A DNA stretch of 64,000 nucleotides from Pseudoalteromonas rubra (GCF_000238295.3 NZ_AHCD03000035.1:558001-622000), one strand, 5' to 3'; shown: positions 24,420-33,243, counted from the first letter of the stretch. The notes: generated from the sequence alone by a model not told the origin. A program made the numbers and translations.

Positions 24420-24772
24420 AAGCCATTTATCCAAAATTTGTCCGAATCGTATTTAAAAGTTACATCAAAGCAGCGTTCTGCATGCTTAGATGGGTTAAAT
24501 TTCCACTTCTTTAACGCACGAAGTGATTGCCTATCAAAAATTCGTCCTGGCTGGGAGCGAGTAATTTGGTGCTCTACAACCTTGCCTTCGCTATTCACGA
24601 TTACCCTAAAGTCAACGTAACCGACACCTAAGAATCTTTCGGAATGTATAGGCCATTGAGGGTTTACAGCTTCAATTAACTCAAATTTTTCACCTATGCA
24701 CGAATCTACTTCATACATTTCAGTATTAACAAATGACACTAAGGTTGAGGCTAAAACTAATTCGATCATCAT
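24416..24772 (-). CDS. TonB C-terminal domain protein
   Basis: A 118-residue protein with a short hydrophobic N-terminus and a TonB_C domain. The family core is visible: GYVDFRVIVNSEGKVVEHQI, then SQPGRIFDRQSLRALKKWKF with NPSKHAERCFDVTFKY. TonB C-terminal domains bind TonB boxes of outer-membrane receptors, but this one lacks the proline-rich spanner and inner-membrane anchor, so it is probably a periplasmic stand-alone domain. Cysteines at residues 25 and 101 may pair. Confidence 0.8.
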   Translation of the reverse strand: MMIELVLASTLVSFVNTEMYEVDSCIGEKFELIEAVNPQWPIHSERFLGVGYVDFRVIVNSEGKVVEHQITRSQPGRIFDRQSLRALKKWKFNPSKHAERCFDVTFKYDSDKFWINGL

Positions 24773-24777
24773 GGATT

Positions 24778-24876
24778 ATAACGCTTGCCTATCCGGCGCG
24801 AAATAGCAGGCTAAAGTTAGCGAGGAAGGAGCACAAACCTGCTGTTTTGCGTCCTTTGCTTTAGGTACTTGTTATA
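24778..24876 (-). repeat. attC site of the 24872 cassette
   Basis: TATAACGCTTGCCTATCCGG at left, GCAGGCTAAAGTTAGCGAGG and CACAAACCTGC inside, GTACTTGTTATA at right. Confidence 0.85.
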
Positions 24877-25318
24877 AGCACCTTGCTTGATTACCAAAGC
24901 TTGCCCCTTCATTTGGCGCAAGAGCTCGGACATAACTTATTGAACTAAATTTACTTTTAGTACTATTTAGTCGTTTTGAAGGGTTAGAGGCTTTAAACTT
25001 GCCTACAACCCTAACCAACTTCCCCTCATATGCATCAGCCAACTTCTGAATATGAACTTCTGCATTTTCGCTTTTGTACGCAACTTGCTCAGCTTCAAAC
25101 GGTTGAGAAATACCATTTTCGTAGGCTCTTGCTATGTAGCTACCTTGATCGAGGTATAAACTTCCTCTTTCAAACTCTACGCTGATCACACCAACGGTTT
25201 GGACACATTTACCGTCATACTTATCAGGTGATGACAACAAACTTACAAAAGATACTTTTTCAGCAGCAAGGCTAGAAAATGCTGTCATCAAGAAAATTAT
25301 GCTAAAAAGTTTACTCAT
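24872..25318 (-). CDS. Cassette-encoded secreted protein, OB-fold-like
   Basis: A 148-residue protein with a signal peptide (SKLFSIIFLMTAFSSLAA). The segment SFVSLLSSPDKYDGKCVQTV followed by GVISVEFERGSLYL and GKLVRVVGKFKA has the strand pattern of periplasmic OB-fold proteins. Two cysteines (residues ~39 and 147). Function unknown. Confidence 0.65.
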   Translation of the reverse strand: MSKLFSIIFLMTAFSSLAAEKVSFVSLLSSPDKYDGKCVQTVGVISVEFERGSLYLDQGSYIARAYENGISQPFEAEQVAYKSENAEVHIQKLADAYEGKLVRVVGKFKASNPSKRLNSTKSKFSSISYVRALAPNEGASFGNQARCL

Positions 25319-25332
25319 ATCTCAAAGTGCTT

Positions 25333-25430
25333 ATAACGCCTATTAATGGGCGCATAAAAGCTTGGCTAAATTAGCGACGAAGGAGCGCAAGCCAAGCTTT
25401 AGACGCCCTTTCCATTATTGATTTGTTAGC
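25333..25430 (-). repeat. attC site of the 25426 cassette
   Basis: TATAACGCCTATTAATGGGC at left, AAGCTTGGCTAAATTAGCG and CGCAAGCCAAGCTTT inside, GATTTGTTAGC at right. A well-kept site. Confidence 0.85.
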
Positions 25431-26007
25431 CGCCACCCGCCGCCATTATTGTAGCTCCTATAAATACAGCAGGCACAACGACTACAGAATCTATGACGAT
25501 TGTGGCTGGAGTGGCAACTATTTTTCCAGCCGTTTGAGAAAATGTAGATGGCTGCGCAATTGCTATCCGCTGTCTTTTTTCAAGCTTTTCTAATGGTAAA
25601 TCTCCCTCTACCATGAATCGCTTTCCTTCCACTAGGTTCGTAAGTCTATACCTTTTCAGAAGTTCATCCTTTTTGAAGCCGAGCGACAAAAGTTGATTTT
25701 CTAATTCTGGGCTAGGTTCTTCGGTTAGAAGAGTTAGCGACACAACCCCAATAATTGTATTGTCTTTTCTCAATTTAAACTCGTTAAAAGATGGGTAGAA
25801 ATCTACCTCTCTGGATAACGTAAGCGCCTCACCAAAGCTCTTATTGATTTTGAAAAGGTAAGCTGAACTAGAGGCAGTAACGAATAACTCCCCAGAATCA
25901 CTTTTCACGTAGAAGCCGTCTATCATCTCTTGCTTGTATCCGGGAGCCCAAAGCTCAGTTGTACACCCTGAAATGAATAAGGCGATAAGTAACAAGAGTT
26001 TTTTCAT
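25426..26007 (-). CDS. Cassette-encoded lipoprotein
   Basis: About 193 residues. The ATG at 26007 (MKKLLLLIALFISGCTTELW, lipobox ISGC) is chosen over an upstream frame. The C-terminus carries a hydrophobic glycine-rich stretch (ATIVIDSVVVVPAVFIGATIMAAGGG). No family recognised. Confidence 0.65.
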   Translation of the reverse strand: MKKLLLLIALFISGCTTELWAPGYKQEMIDGFYVKSDSGELFVTASSSAYLFKINKSFGEALTLSREVDFYPSFNEFKLRKDNTIIGVVSLTLLTEEPSPELENQLLSLGFKKDELLKRYRLTNLVEGKRFMVEGDLPLEKLEKRQRIAIAQPSTFSQTAGKIVATPATIVIDSVVVVPAVFIGATIMAAGGG

Positions 26008-26026
26008 AGAGCTTCCATTTTTATGC

Positions 26027-26062
26027 GTAGTTAATTTAAACAATCTGAGCGCCTTGCTATGC
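26027..26062 (-). repeat. Truncated attC-like site
   Basis: TAGTTAATTTAAACAATC at left and GAGCGCCTTGCTATGCG at right. Short and degenerate. Confidence 0.35.
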
Positions 26063-26093
26063 GTGTATTGCACGTAGCTCACTTACCATGCCT

Positions 26094-26255
26094 TTATATT
26101 CTTTGTATACCAAGCCAAGAATTTGATGAAAGCGAAAACCTGACTTTAATACGTAGATACTGTTCTTTTCGGCGAGCACGATTAAGCTTCTCGAAGAACT
26201 TGCTTTCAACTTCTTCGCTCCACTCTTTGTTCAGGTACCAAACTTTGCTACTCAC
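26094..26255 (-). CDS. Small cassette ORF, probably truncated
   Basis: A 53-codon frame from a GTG at 26255: MSSKVWYLNKEWSEEVESKF then FEKLNRARRKEQYLRI, which looks like a genuine coding sequence of a charged helical protein. After YLRI the composition changes and the frame ends quickly, suggesting a frameshift or truncation. ATG absent; GGGAAG lies upstream of the GTG. Confidence 0.4.
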   Translation of the reverse strand: MSSKVWYLNKEWSEEVESKFFEKLNRARRKEQYLRIKVRFSLSSNSWLGIQRI

Positions 26256-26273
26256 TCGATACTTCCCTTACGC

Positions 26274-26366
26274 ATAACGCTCGATTAACAGATTAAAAGC
26301 AGTGAGCTAAAATCAAGCTAAGCGAAGAACCCGCTGTTTTTAAACCCTATTAATTGCTTGTTGGGT
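26274..26366 (-). repeat. attC site of the 26350 cassette
   Basis: CATAACGCTCGATTAACAG at left, CAGTGAGCTAAAATCAAGC inside and AATTGCTTGTTGGG at right. Confidence 0.7.
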
Positions 26367-26694
26367 TTAAATACGCCTTAAATTCAAGAACTGCACTAAT
26401 ATCTTCTTTGGATGAAGTTTCTTCCCACCCCTCTTCTATGTGTGCAATCAGTCGAATTAAGTCTTCCCTTACGCCCATCAATTCGTTTTCAGTAATGACA
26501 CCTGTGTTGATAGATAGTTTTAGGTTCGAGAACATTAGGTTAGTTTTCTGGTCAATCATACTTATAGACAAAGCTTGCATTTCATTTTCTGGGTTTAGAG
26601 TGACTCTTATAACATTAAGAAAATTAATGTTATGGATTCTCTCATTTATTAAAAACTTGGGCTTCAAAAACTGACTTACTAAACCTTCTTCCAT
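26350..26694 (-). CDS. Cassette-encoded protein with damaged signal peptide
   Basis: A 114-residue frame, MEEGLVSQFLKPKFLINERI onward, no family recognised. The frame stays open upstream and encodes a signal-like stretch (YILIFFSFSWLLGAQEG) that lacks a start. An ATG at 26783 (MKYIF) is one frame away, with the switch in a T/A-rich run near 26768. The original product was probably a secreted protein of ~143 residues whose start is now frameshifted; an assembly error is possible. Confidence 0.5.
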   Translation of the reverse strand: MEEGLVSQFLKPKFLINERIHNINFLNVIRVTLNPENEMQALSISMIDQKTNLMFSNLKLSINTGVITENELMGVREDLIRLIAHIEEGWEETSSKEDISAVLEFKAYLNPTSN

Positions 26695-26809
26695 TTGATA
26701 CTTAACTTGCTCTTCAGTAAGACAACCTTCCTGAGCACCAAGTAGCCAACTAAATGAAAAGAAAATTAAAATATATACTTCATAGCTTTCTTAAACCTAA
26801 CGCCCTGTT

Positions 26810-27525
26810 CTGAGGAATCCCCAGATAATTTTACTTAAAATCAAGTTGATGGACACACACGGCATTGTTTTATCTAATTTATTTCACCAAAAGCCAAATA
26901 GATAACAATATCATGTGTGATACCACTATCCTACACGATATGCTCAGAAAAAACTGCCCCCATATTCATGCTCGGAGCCTTGATTCATTAATGCTGGTCA
27001 CTGAAACTTTGCTCGATAGCAATCAACTTTCACTCACTGAGCTGGATCGAAATATGAAGGGCCCTGTTGCTGCTAAGCACAATATCAAGCATATGTACCC
27101 GCTGCCTGGCAGCACCGCCATGCATAACGACCGGCTTGCTATTGCCGCTTCCATGCGCGCCTGATATTTGGCGCTAACCCCTTAGACCTGAAAAGCCCCC
27201 AATACGGTATGGGCCTGAGACATAGTAAAAGCCGATGACCCAACCGGCTCGATATACTGCTATTACTCGCCCAAAGTTTTTCAATTGAGAGCGACGATTA
27301 TTCTCTGGTGGATCGGCCTGTATGCTCAGCACTCAAATTGGCAACGAAAGTTTCAGGCAAATACCATCAGAGATCGTGCTGTGCTGTCGACTGTCAGGCT
27401 TGGCAAAGAGGTCAGGCGACGAAGCGATTATGTTATGACGGGGAAGCAACTACTCTGGGCTATACGCGAATACGTGCGCTTGATACATCGGCTTGGGAGG
27501 CCTCAATTATGAGGGGATCCCCCAG
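26810..27525 (+). mobile_element. IS10-like element, internally deleted (716 bp), tandem unit 1
   Basis: Left end CTGAGGAATCCCCAGATAAT, right end TTATGAGGGGATCCCCCAG. N-terminal ~95 codons of the transposase, then a deletion that also removes IEESFR, then the shifted C-terminal part. Left flank CGCCCTGTT, right flank CGCCTTAAT. Together with the following cassette it forms a 1,222-bp unit repeated at 28032. Confidence 0.85.
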
Positions 27526-27603
27526 CGCCTTAATAATAGGAAAATTTTGGCGCTATAGACGCGTAGCGGCTAGCTAAAATTTTTCCTATTATTAACTTGT
27601 TAG
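27526..27603 (-). repeat. attC site (right part) of the lipoprotein cassette, copy 1
   Basis: CGCCTTAATAATAGGAAAAT at left and TTTTTCCTATTATTAACTTG plus TTAG at right form a long, nearly perfect palindrome. The same site recurs at 28748, 37561 and 39779. Confidence 0.85.
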
Positions 27604-28001
27604 TTTTCTATTGGTGATACCAGCTTGCCATCTATTGAAAGGCTACCGTCTCGAATTAAAATATCGCCCGACCAAATTGTTCCATAAAACCTGTTATCAA
27701 AGTACAGTTCTTTTTTGTACTTCCCTACAATTTCAAGTTTGTGTTGATTGGATTTACTTCCAAATATAACCGTATGCCTCAAAGGCGACGGTGATGACTT
27801 ACCGACCGTCGATATCGGCATTAAATCAGCAGCATAGGGTTCTAAAATTTTAACTGTAAGCCCTGGATGAACCACGTTATATTCAACCCAGTCATCACTA
27901 ATTCTTTTTCCAGCATCCGCACCGGTGATGCCTAAAACACTGGCGCACCCTGTCATGAGCAATAATAAACTGACAACACCTAATTTGCTTAAAATTTTCA
28001 T
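27600..28001 (-). CDS. Cassette-encoded lipoprotein (copy 1)
   Basis: A 133-residue lipoprotein, MKILSKLGVVSLLLLMTGCA with lipobox MTGC; ATG at 28001 has GGAGAATCG upstream. Mature part: a KISDDW-like helix and beta segments (HTVIFGSKSNQHKLEIVGK). No family recognised. Identical gene at 28822; broken copies at 37635 and 39857. Confidence 0.65.
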   Translation of the reverse strand: MKILSKLGVVSLLLLMTGCASVLGITGADAGKRISDDWVEYNVVHPGLTVKILEPYAADLMPISTVGKSSPSPLRHTVIFGSKSNQHKLEIVGKYKKELYFDNRFYGTIWSGDILIRDGSLSIDGKLVSPIEN

Positions 28002-28031
28002 CGATTCTCCATTGAAAACTAACGCCCCCAT

Positions 28032-28747
28032 CTGAGGAATCCCCAGATAATCATTCTTAAAATCAACGTGATGGACACGCACGGCATTGTTTGATCTAAT
28101 TTATTTCACCAAAAGCCAAATAGATAACAATATCATGTGTGATACCACTATCCTACACGATATGCTCAGAAAAAACTGCCCCCATATTCATGCTCGGAGC
28201 CTTGATTCATTAATGCTGGTCACTGAAACTTTGCTCGATAGCAATCAACTTTCACTCACTGAGCTGGATCGAAATATGAAGGGCCCTGTTGCTGCTAAGC
28301 ACAATATCAAGCATATGTACCCGCTGCCTGGCAGCACCGCCATGCATAACGACCGGCTTGCTATTGCCGCTTCCATGCGCGCCTGATATTTGGCGCTAAC
28401 CCCTTAGACCTGAAAAGCCCCCAATACGGTATGGGCCTGAGACATAGTAAAAGCCGATGACCCAACCGGCTCGATATACTGCTATTACTCGCCCAAAGTT
28501 TTTCAATTGAGAGCGACGATTATTCTCTGGTGGATCGGCCTGTATGCTCAGCACTCAAATTGGCAACGAAAGTTTCAGGCAAATACCATCAGAGATCGTG
28601 CTGTGCTGTCGACTGTCAGGCTTGGCAAAGAGGTCAGGCGACGAAGCGATTATGTTATGACGGGGAAGCAACTACTCTGGGCTATACGCGAATACGTGCG
28701 CTTGATACATCGGCTTGGGAGGCCTCAATTATGAGGGGATCCCCCAG
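28032..28747 (+). mobile_element. IS10-like element, internally deleted (716 bp), tandem unit 2
   Basis: Same structure as the 26810 copy. Left flank CGCCCCCAT, right flank CGCCTTAAT, a partial match that fits either decay of a target duplication or recombination. Confidence 0.85.
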
Positions 28748-28825
28748 CGCCTTAATAATAGGAAAATTTTGGCGCTATAGACGCGTAGCGGCTAGCTAAA
28801 ATTTTTCCTATTATTAACTTGTTAG
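28748..28825 (-). repeat. attC site (right part) of the lipoprotein cassette, copy 2
   Basis: Same sequence as 27526-27603. Confidence 0.85.
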
Positions 28826-29223
28826 TTTTCTATTGGTGATACCAGCTTGCCATCTATTGAAAGGCTACCGTCTCGAATTAAAATATCGCCCGACCAAATT
28901 GTTCCATAAAACCTGTTATCAAAGTACAGTTCTTTTTTGTACTTCCCTACAATTTCAAGTTTGTGTTGATTGGATTTACTTCCAAATATAACCGTATGCC
29001 TCAAAGGCGACGGTGATGACTTACCGACCGTCGATATCGGCATTAAATCAGCAGCATAGGGTTCTAAAATTTTAACTGTAAGCCCTGGATGAACCACGTT
29101 ATATTCAACCCAGTCATCACTAATTCTTTTTCCAGCATCCGCACCGGTGATGCCTAAAACACTGGCGCACCCTGTCATGAGCAATAATAAACTGACAACA
29201 CCTAATTTGCTTAAAATTTTCAT
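28822..29223 (-). CDS. Cassette-encoded lipoprotein (copy 2)
   Basis: Identical protein to the 27600 gene: 133 residues with lipobox MTGC. Part of the tandem duplication. No divergence is seen, so the duplication is recent or maintained by recombination. Confidence 0.65.
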   Translation of the reverse strand: MKILSKLGVVSLLLLMTGCASVLGITGADAGKRISDDWVEYNVVHPGLTVKILEPYAADLMPISTVGKSSPSPLRHTVIFGSKSNQHKLEIVGKYKKELYFDNRFYGTIWSGDILIRDGSLSIDGKLVSPIEN

Positions 29224-29253
29224 CGATTCTCCATTGAAAACTAACGCCCCCAT

Positions 29254-30097
29254 CTGAGGAATCCCCAGATAATCATTCTTAAAATCAACGTGATGGACAC
29301 GCACGGCATTGTTTGATCTAATTTATTTCACCAAAAGCCAAATAGATAACAATATCATGTGTGATACCACTATCCTACACGATATACTGTTATTACTCGC
29401 CCAGTGTTTTTCAAGTGAGAGCGACCATTATTCTCTGGTGGATCGGCCTGTATGCTCAGCACTCAAATTGGCAACGAAAGTTCCAGGCAAATACCATCAG
29501 AGGCCGTGCTGCGCTGTCGACTGTCAGGCTTGGCAAAGAGGGCAGGCGACGAAGCGATTATGTTATGACGGGGCAGCAACTACTCTGGGCTATACGCGAA
29601 TACGGAATCCCCAGATATTCATATTTAAGATCAATGTGATGGACACGCACGGTATTGATTGATCCTATTTATTTCGCCAAAAACCAAATAGATAACAACA
29701 CCATGCGTGATACCACCACCCTACACGATATGCTCAGAAAAAGCTGCCCCAAAATTGATGCTTTACGCCTTGATTCATTAATGCTGGCAACTGAAACTTT
29801 GCTCGTTAGCAATCAACTTTCACTCACTGAGCTGGGTCGAAATATGAAAGGCCCTGTCGCTGCAAAATACAACATTAAACGTATGGACCGACTGCTTGGC
29901 AACACTGCCATGCATAACGATCGGCTTGCTTACCATCAAAGATCGTGCTGTGCTGTACTGTTGACTGTCAGACTTGGCAAAGAGGTTAGGCGAGGAGCGA
30001 TTCTGTTATAACGGGAAGCAACTTCGCTGGGCTATTCGTAAATACGTGCGCTTGATACATCGGCTTGGGAGACTTAAATTATGAGGGGATCCTCCAG
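29254..30097 (+). mobile_element. Chimeric IS10-like remnant (844 bp)
   Basis: Three joined pieces. It starts as a normal left end (29254), jumps at ACACGATATACTG to the 3' part of the element (29384), then near 29604 (AATACGGAATCCCC) jumps back into a second left end missing its first bases, and near 29933 jumps again to the right end GGGGATCCTCCAG. No complete transposase. The pattern points to repeated recombination or deletion among copies. Confidence 0.8.
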
Positions 30098-30188
30098 CGC
30101 CCAAATAACAGGCTAATAAAGCTTGGCTATAATTGTGAGCGAATCGGACCAAGCCAAGCTTTATTGGTCCGCGTTGACTTGCTTGTTA
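30098..30188 (-). repeat. attC site (right part) of the 30161 cassette
   Basis: Same as 19966-20057: AAAGCTTGGCTATAATTGTG and CAAGCCAAGCTTTATTGG arms, GCTTGTTAGG at right. Confidence 0.8.
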
Positions 30189-30682
30189 GGCTTACTCATC
30201 ACTGAAATATATGTATCAGGAACAGATATAGCGCCGTTATACATAGAAAATTTTTCAAAGTCGATTTTCGAAACAACATAGCCCCTTTTTGACAGCTCTC
30301 TATTGATATCTCGAAACAATGTTGTTGATTTTAACGCTTGATCATATGCTCTCATTACAGAGTGGAGTGCTGGGTTGTGCAAATTACCAGAAGACTTCTT
30401 AGCTGCAACTAATTCAGAGCTATAATATTGTTGGTAAAATTCCAATAACTCAATATTTGTTTTTTCTGACGACTGGCCAATAAGCCGAATACTAAACTCC
30501 TTTCGAGTGAACTCCAATACCTTGAAAATATCCTTAGCCTGATACCCTTCACTTTTAACTAAAGCCAACTCTAGACTTGGGGTTGCTCCATATCTTTTGA
30601 ACTCTATTATTTTCAACTCAGTTGAGTGAGAATAGCGAGTATAAATAAGCAATGAAAAAATAATCAGTATGTGAATTTTCAC
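30161..30682 (-). CDS. Cassette-encoded secreted protein (copy 2)
   Basis: Second copy of the 20029 gene, 10,132 bp away, with two residue differences (LKIL to LKII, TNNE to TNIE). GTG start with GAGGAAG upstream; hydrophobic signal. Both copies sit between IS10-like elements, so the IS pair probably carried or recombined the cassette. Confidence 0.6.
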   Translation of the reverse strand: MKIHILIIFSLLIYTRYSHSTELKIIEFKRYGATPSLELALVKSEGYQAKDIFKVLEFTRKEFSIRLIGQSSEKTNIELLEFYQQYYSSELVAAKKSSGNLHNPALHSVMRAYDQALKSTTLFRDINRELSKRGYVVSKIDFEKFSMYNGAISVPDTYISVMSKPNKQVNADQ

Positions 30683-30712
30683 TATTCTTCCTCGTAAGCC
30701 TAAGGCCTCACT

Positions 30713-32039
30713 CTGAGGAATCCCCAGATATTCATATTTAAGATCAATGTGATGGACACGCACGGTATTGATTGATCCTATTTATTTCGCCAAAAACCAA
30801 ATAGATAACAACACCATGCGTGATACCACCACCCTACACGATATGCTCAGAAAAAACTGCCCCCATATTCATGCTCGGCGCCTTGACTCATTTTGCTCGT
30901 TAGCAATCAACTTTCACTCACTGAGCTGGGTCGAAATATGAAAGGCCCTGTCGCTGCAAAACACAACATTAAACGTATGGACCGACTGCTTGGCAACACT
31001 GCCATGCATAACGATCGGCTTGCTATTTACCGCTTTCATGCTCGCCTGACGTGTGGCGCTAATCCGATGCCCATTTTACTAGTCGACTGGGCCGATGTGC
31101 GCGAGCAACTGCGGCTGATGACGTTGCGTGCTTCCGTCAGTATCCAGGGACTCTCAATGATAGTGTATGAGCGCACCTTCACGTTTGCTCAATGCAACTC
31201 GCCTAACTTCCATCAATTGTTCCTTGATGAACTTGCCATTATCCTTCCATAGAGGGCCTGCCTGATAAATGTATTCCACTCATCGTGACCGATGCTGGCT
31301 ATCGAAATACCTGGTTTAGACAAGTCGATAAAAAAGGCTGGTTCTGGCTCGGGCGAGTGCGAGGTAAAGTCACTTATCAGCATAAAAACAGCAAAGATTG
31401 GCAAGTCAATCAGGCGCTTTATCCATCTGCTACTCCCCGCGGGCGCTACATTGGAGAGGTAAAACTTGGCCGAAAAAGCCCTATTAGCTGCCATCTGCAT
31501 TTATATAAAGCCAAACGAAAAGGCCGTACTGATAGACGCTCTTCAAAAGCTGGCAGGCATCATACCGCCCAAAAAAGTTATCGAACTGGCAGTAAGGAGC
31601 CCTGGCTATTGGCCACTAACCTGCCCGCTGACTTGTTCAAACCCAAACGTGTAGTCTCACTTTACGCCAAGCGCATGCAAATCGAAGAAAGCTTTCGAGA
31701 CCTGAAAAGCCTCCAATACGTTATGGGCCTGAGACATAGTAAAAGTCGATGCCCCAACCGGCTCGATATACTGTTATTACTCGCCCAGCGTTTTTCACGT
31801 GAGAGCGACCATTATTCTCTGGTGGATCGGCCTGTATGCTCAGCAATCAAATTGGCAACGAAAGTTTCAGGCAAATACCATCAGAGATTGTGCTGTGCTG
31901 TCGACTGTCAGGCTTGGCAAAGAGGTCAGGCGACGAAGCGATTATGTTATGACGGGGAAGCAACTACTCTGGGCTATACGTGAATACGTACGCTTGATAC
32001 ATCGGCTTGGGAGGCCTCAATTATGAGGGGATCCCCCAG
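30713..32039 (+). mobile_element. IS10-like element, near full length (1,327 bp), inactive
   Basis: Left end CTGAGGAATCCCCAG, right end GGGGATCCCCCAG. The transposase is broken three ways: a small deletion near codon 26 (ACTCATTTTGCTCG), an insertion CCATAGAGGG-like at ~31248 that ends the first half, and the shared C-terminal frame-shifting insertion. The second half (31285-31983) ends at an in-frame TGA after LGYT. Right flank CGCTAAGCT fits the IS10 target consensus NGCTNAGCN exactly. Confidence 0.9.
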
Positions 32040-32126
32040 CGCTAAGCTAAACGGTAAATTGCTGCTGGCTATACTGCGCGAAGCGTCAGCCAGCTGCAAT
32101 TTATCCGATTGAGCGCCTTGTTATAT
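32040..32126 (-). repeat. attC site (right part) of the 32121 cassette
   Basis: CGCTAAGCTAAACGG at left, GCTGCTGGCTATACTGCGCG and GCGTCAGCCAGCTGC inside, GCGCCTTGTTATA at right. Confidence 0.8.
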
Positions 32127-32867
32127 TTTTTTAGCACTAAAGGTAATAGGCACTTCGTTGATGAACCAATTGACAATACTATCTACTTCCATGAACACTT
32201 TGCTTTTATAGGCATCTTTTACTGATACCGTTCCGGCATTACGATCAACATCCGCGTAATTATCTGACAGGTCAAAGTTCCGAATGAAGGGCTGCATAGT
32301 AATTCCGTCTTGTATTGCTGGGAATATTATTTTCATTGTGTGCAGATCTACTGCAAACATTTCAACTGCGACATGACCAGAGAGTCCATCCTCAAAAGAT
32401 TGAACGCCGATACCTTTATTGTACAAAGGGGTTTCACCGTGATAGTAGCGCCACGCTGGTTTTGCTATAATTATTACATCTAAATCATACCTATTTTTTA
32501 CTTCAGTTAGTGCTGGAATGAATGTTTCATATACAGAGCTAAAACCATAAGATATCGCGTCTCCAGCCCCTAAGTCAGCTTCGAGACTTGCTACTATTGG
32601 CGCATCTATCAACCATTTCTTCTTTGCGGCTTTCACTAAGCTAGCTTCGACCTTTTCTTTTAACCCCCAACTTACATCAACAACAATATCTTTCTGTTGG
32701 CCTGAACGAGCTGTGGTTTCATCCCAGATATTATTATTTGTTTTATCTGTCACACTAGAGTAAATCCCAATGCGAGCTTCACTTGTTAGATTTATAGGTC
32801 TTTTTGAAGCACAACCTGAAATAAGAACGATTACACTCAGAAATAGTACTTTTGTAAGATTTTTCAC
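32121..32867 (-). CDS. Cassette-encoded lipoprotein, ~248 aa
   Basis: A large lipoprotein starting with GTG at 32867 (KNLTKVLFLSVIVLISGCAS, lipobox ISGC) and GGAAC upstream. The mature part has an alternating strand-helix pattern (IGIYSSVTDKTNN, DLDVIIIAKPAWRYYHGE). No family is recognised; the length suggests a complete periplasmic-facing domain. Confidence 0.65.
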   Translation of the reverse strand: MKNLTKVLFLSVIVLISGCASKRPINLTSEARIGIYSSVTDKTNNNIWDETTARSGQQKDIVVDVSWGLKEKVEASLVKAAKKKWLIDAPIVASLEADLGAGDAISYGFSSVYETFIPALTEVKNRYDLDVIIIAKPAWRYYHGETPLYNKGIGVQSFEDGLSGHVAVEMFAVDLHTMKIIFPAIQDGITMQPFIRNFDLSDNYADVDRNAGTVSVKDAYKSKVFMEVDSIVNWFINEVPITFSAKKI

Positions 32868-32886
32868 CGAAGTTCCCTTAAAAATA

Positions 32887-32986
32887 TAAAGCCTCAATAT
32901 GGGGCGCACAATTGCATGGCTATAATTAGCGACGAAGGAGCGCAAGCCATGCGTTTTGCGTCCATGCCATAATTGACTTGTTATAT
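32887..32986 (-). repeat. attC site of the DUF695 fragment
   Basis: AAAGCCTCAATATGGGGCGC at left, GCATGGCTATAATTAGCGAC and CGCAAGCCATGC inside, GACTTGTTATA at right. Confidence 0.75.
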
Positions 32987-33160
32987 TCCCTTAACTCCAG
33001 AAACAAAGTTATGGTAGGTGGACCATTCAGGGTCTTGACTTATCTCAACTTCAATTGGATAAGCTTTATGACCAGAAAGGAGTTCGTTCAGCTTACCCAT
33101 CCAACCTTCAACATCCTTGACATACCAAATCCACTCTTTTCTGCCATTGCCAGTGCTCAA
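32981..33160 (-). pseudogene. C-terminal fragment of a DUF695-type protein
   Basis: A 60-codon frame with no ATG start: STGNGRKEWIWYVKDVEGW, then a GKLNELLSGHKAYPIEVEIS stretch and DPEWSTYHNFV. This matches the conserved end of DUF695 proteins (KEWxxYVKD ... DPEW). It starts right after a stop in the attC core TTAACAGGC at 33161. Only the last ~60 residues of the usual domain remain, so it is a truncated cassette. Confidence 0.65.
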
Positions 33161-33243
33161 TTAACAGGCAAAAATTGAATAAGCTAAAATCGAGCGAAGC
33201 GACGAGATTATTTAATTTTGTCCTAGCTTAGCACCTTGTTATT
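33161..33243 (-). repeat. attC site of the 33239 cassette
   Basis: TTAACAGGCAAAAATTG at left, TAAGCTAAAATCGAGCGAAG and TTGTCCTAGCTTAG inside, GCACCTTGTTATT at right. Confidence 0.75.

Larger units (their letters stand above)
26810..29253. repeat. Tandem duplication of a 1,222-bp IS-plus-cassette unit
   Basis: Units 26810-28031 and 28032-29253 each hold the 716-bp IS derivative, an attC and a lipoprotein gene. The encoded proteins and every landmark checked by eye are identical at offset 1,222. The unit begins again at 29254 with a third IS start. Consistent with unequal crossing-over between IS copies. Confidence 0.85.

Noticed and set aside
32978..33178. 66-codon plus-strand frame
   Set aside because: The minus strand holds a clear DUF695-type fragment, so the plus frame is its shadow.
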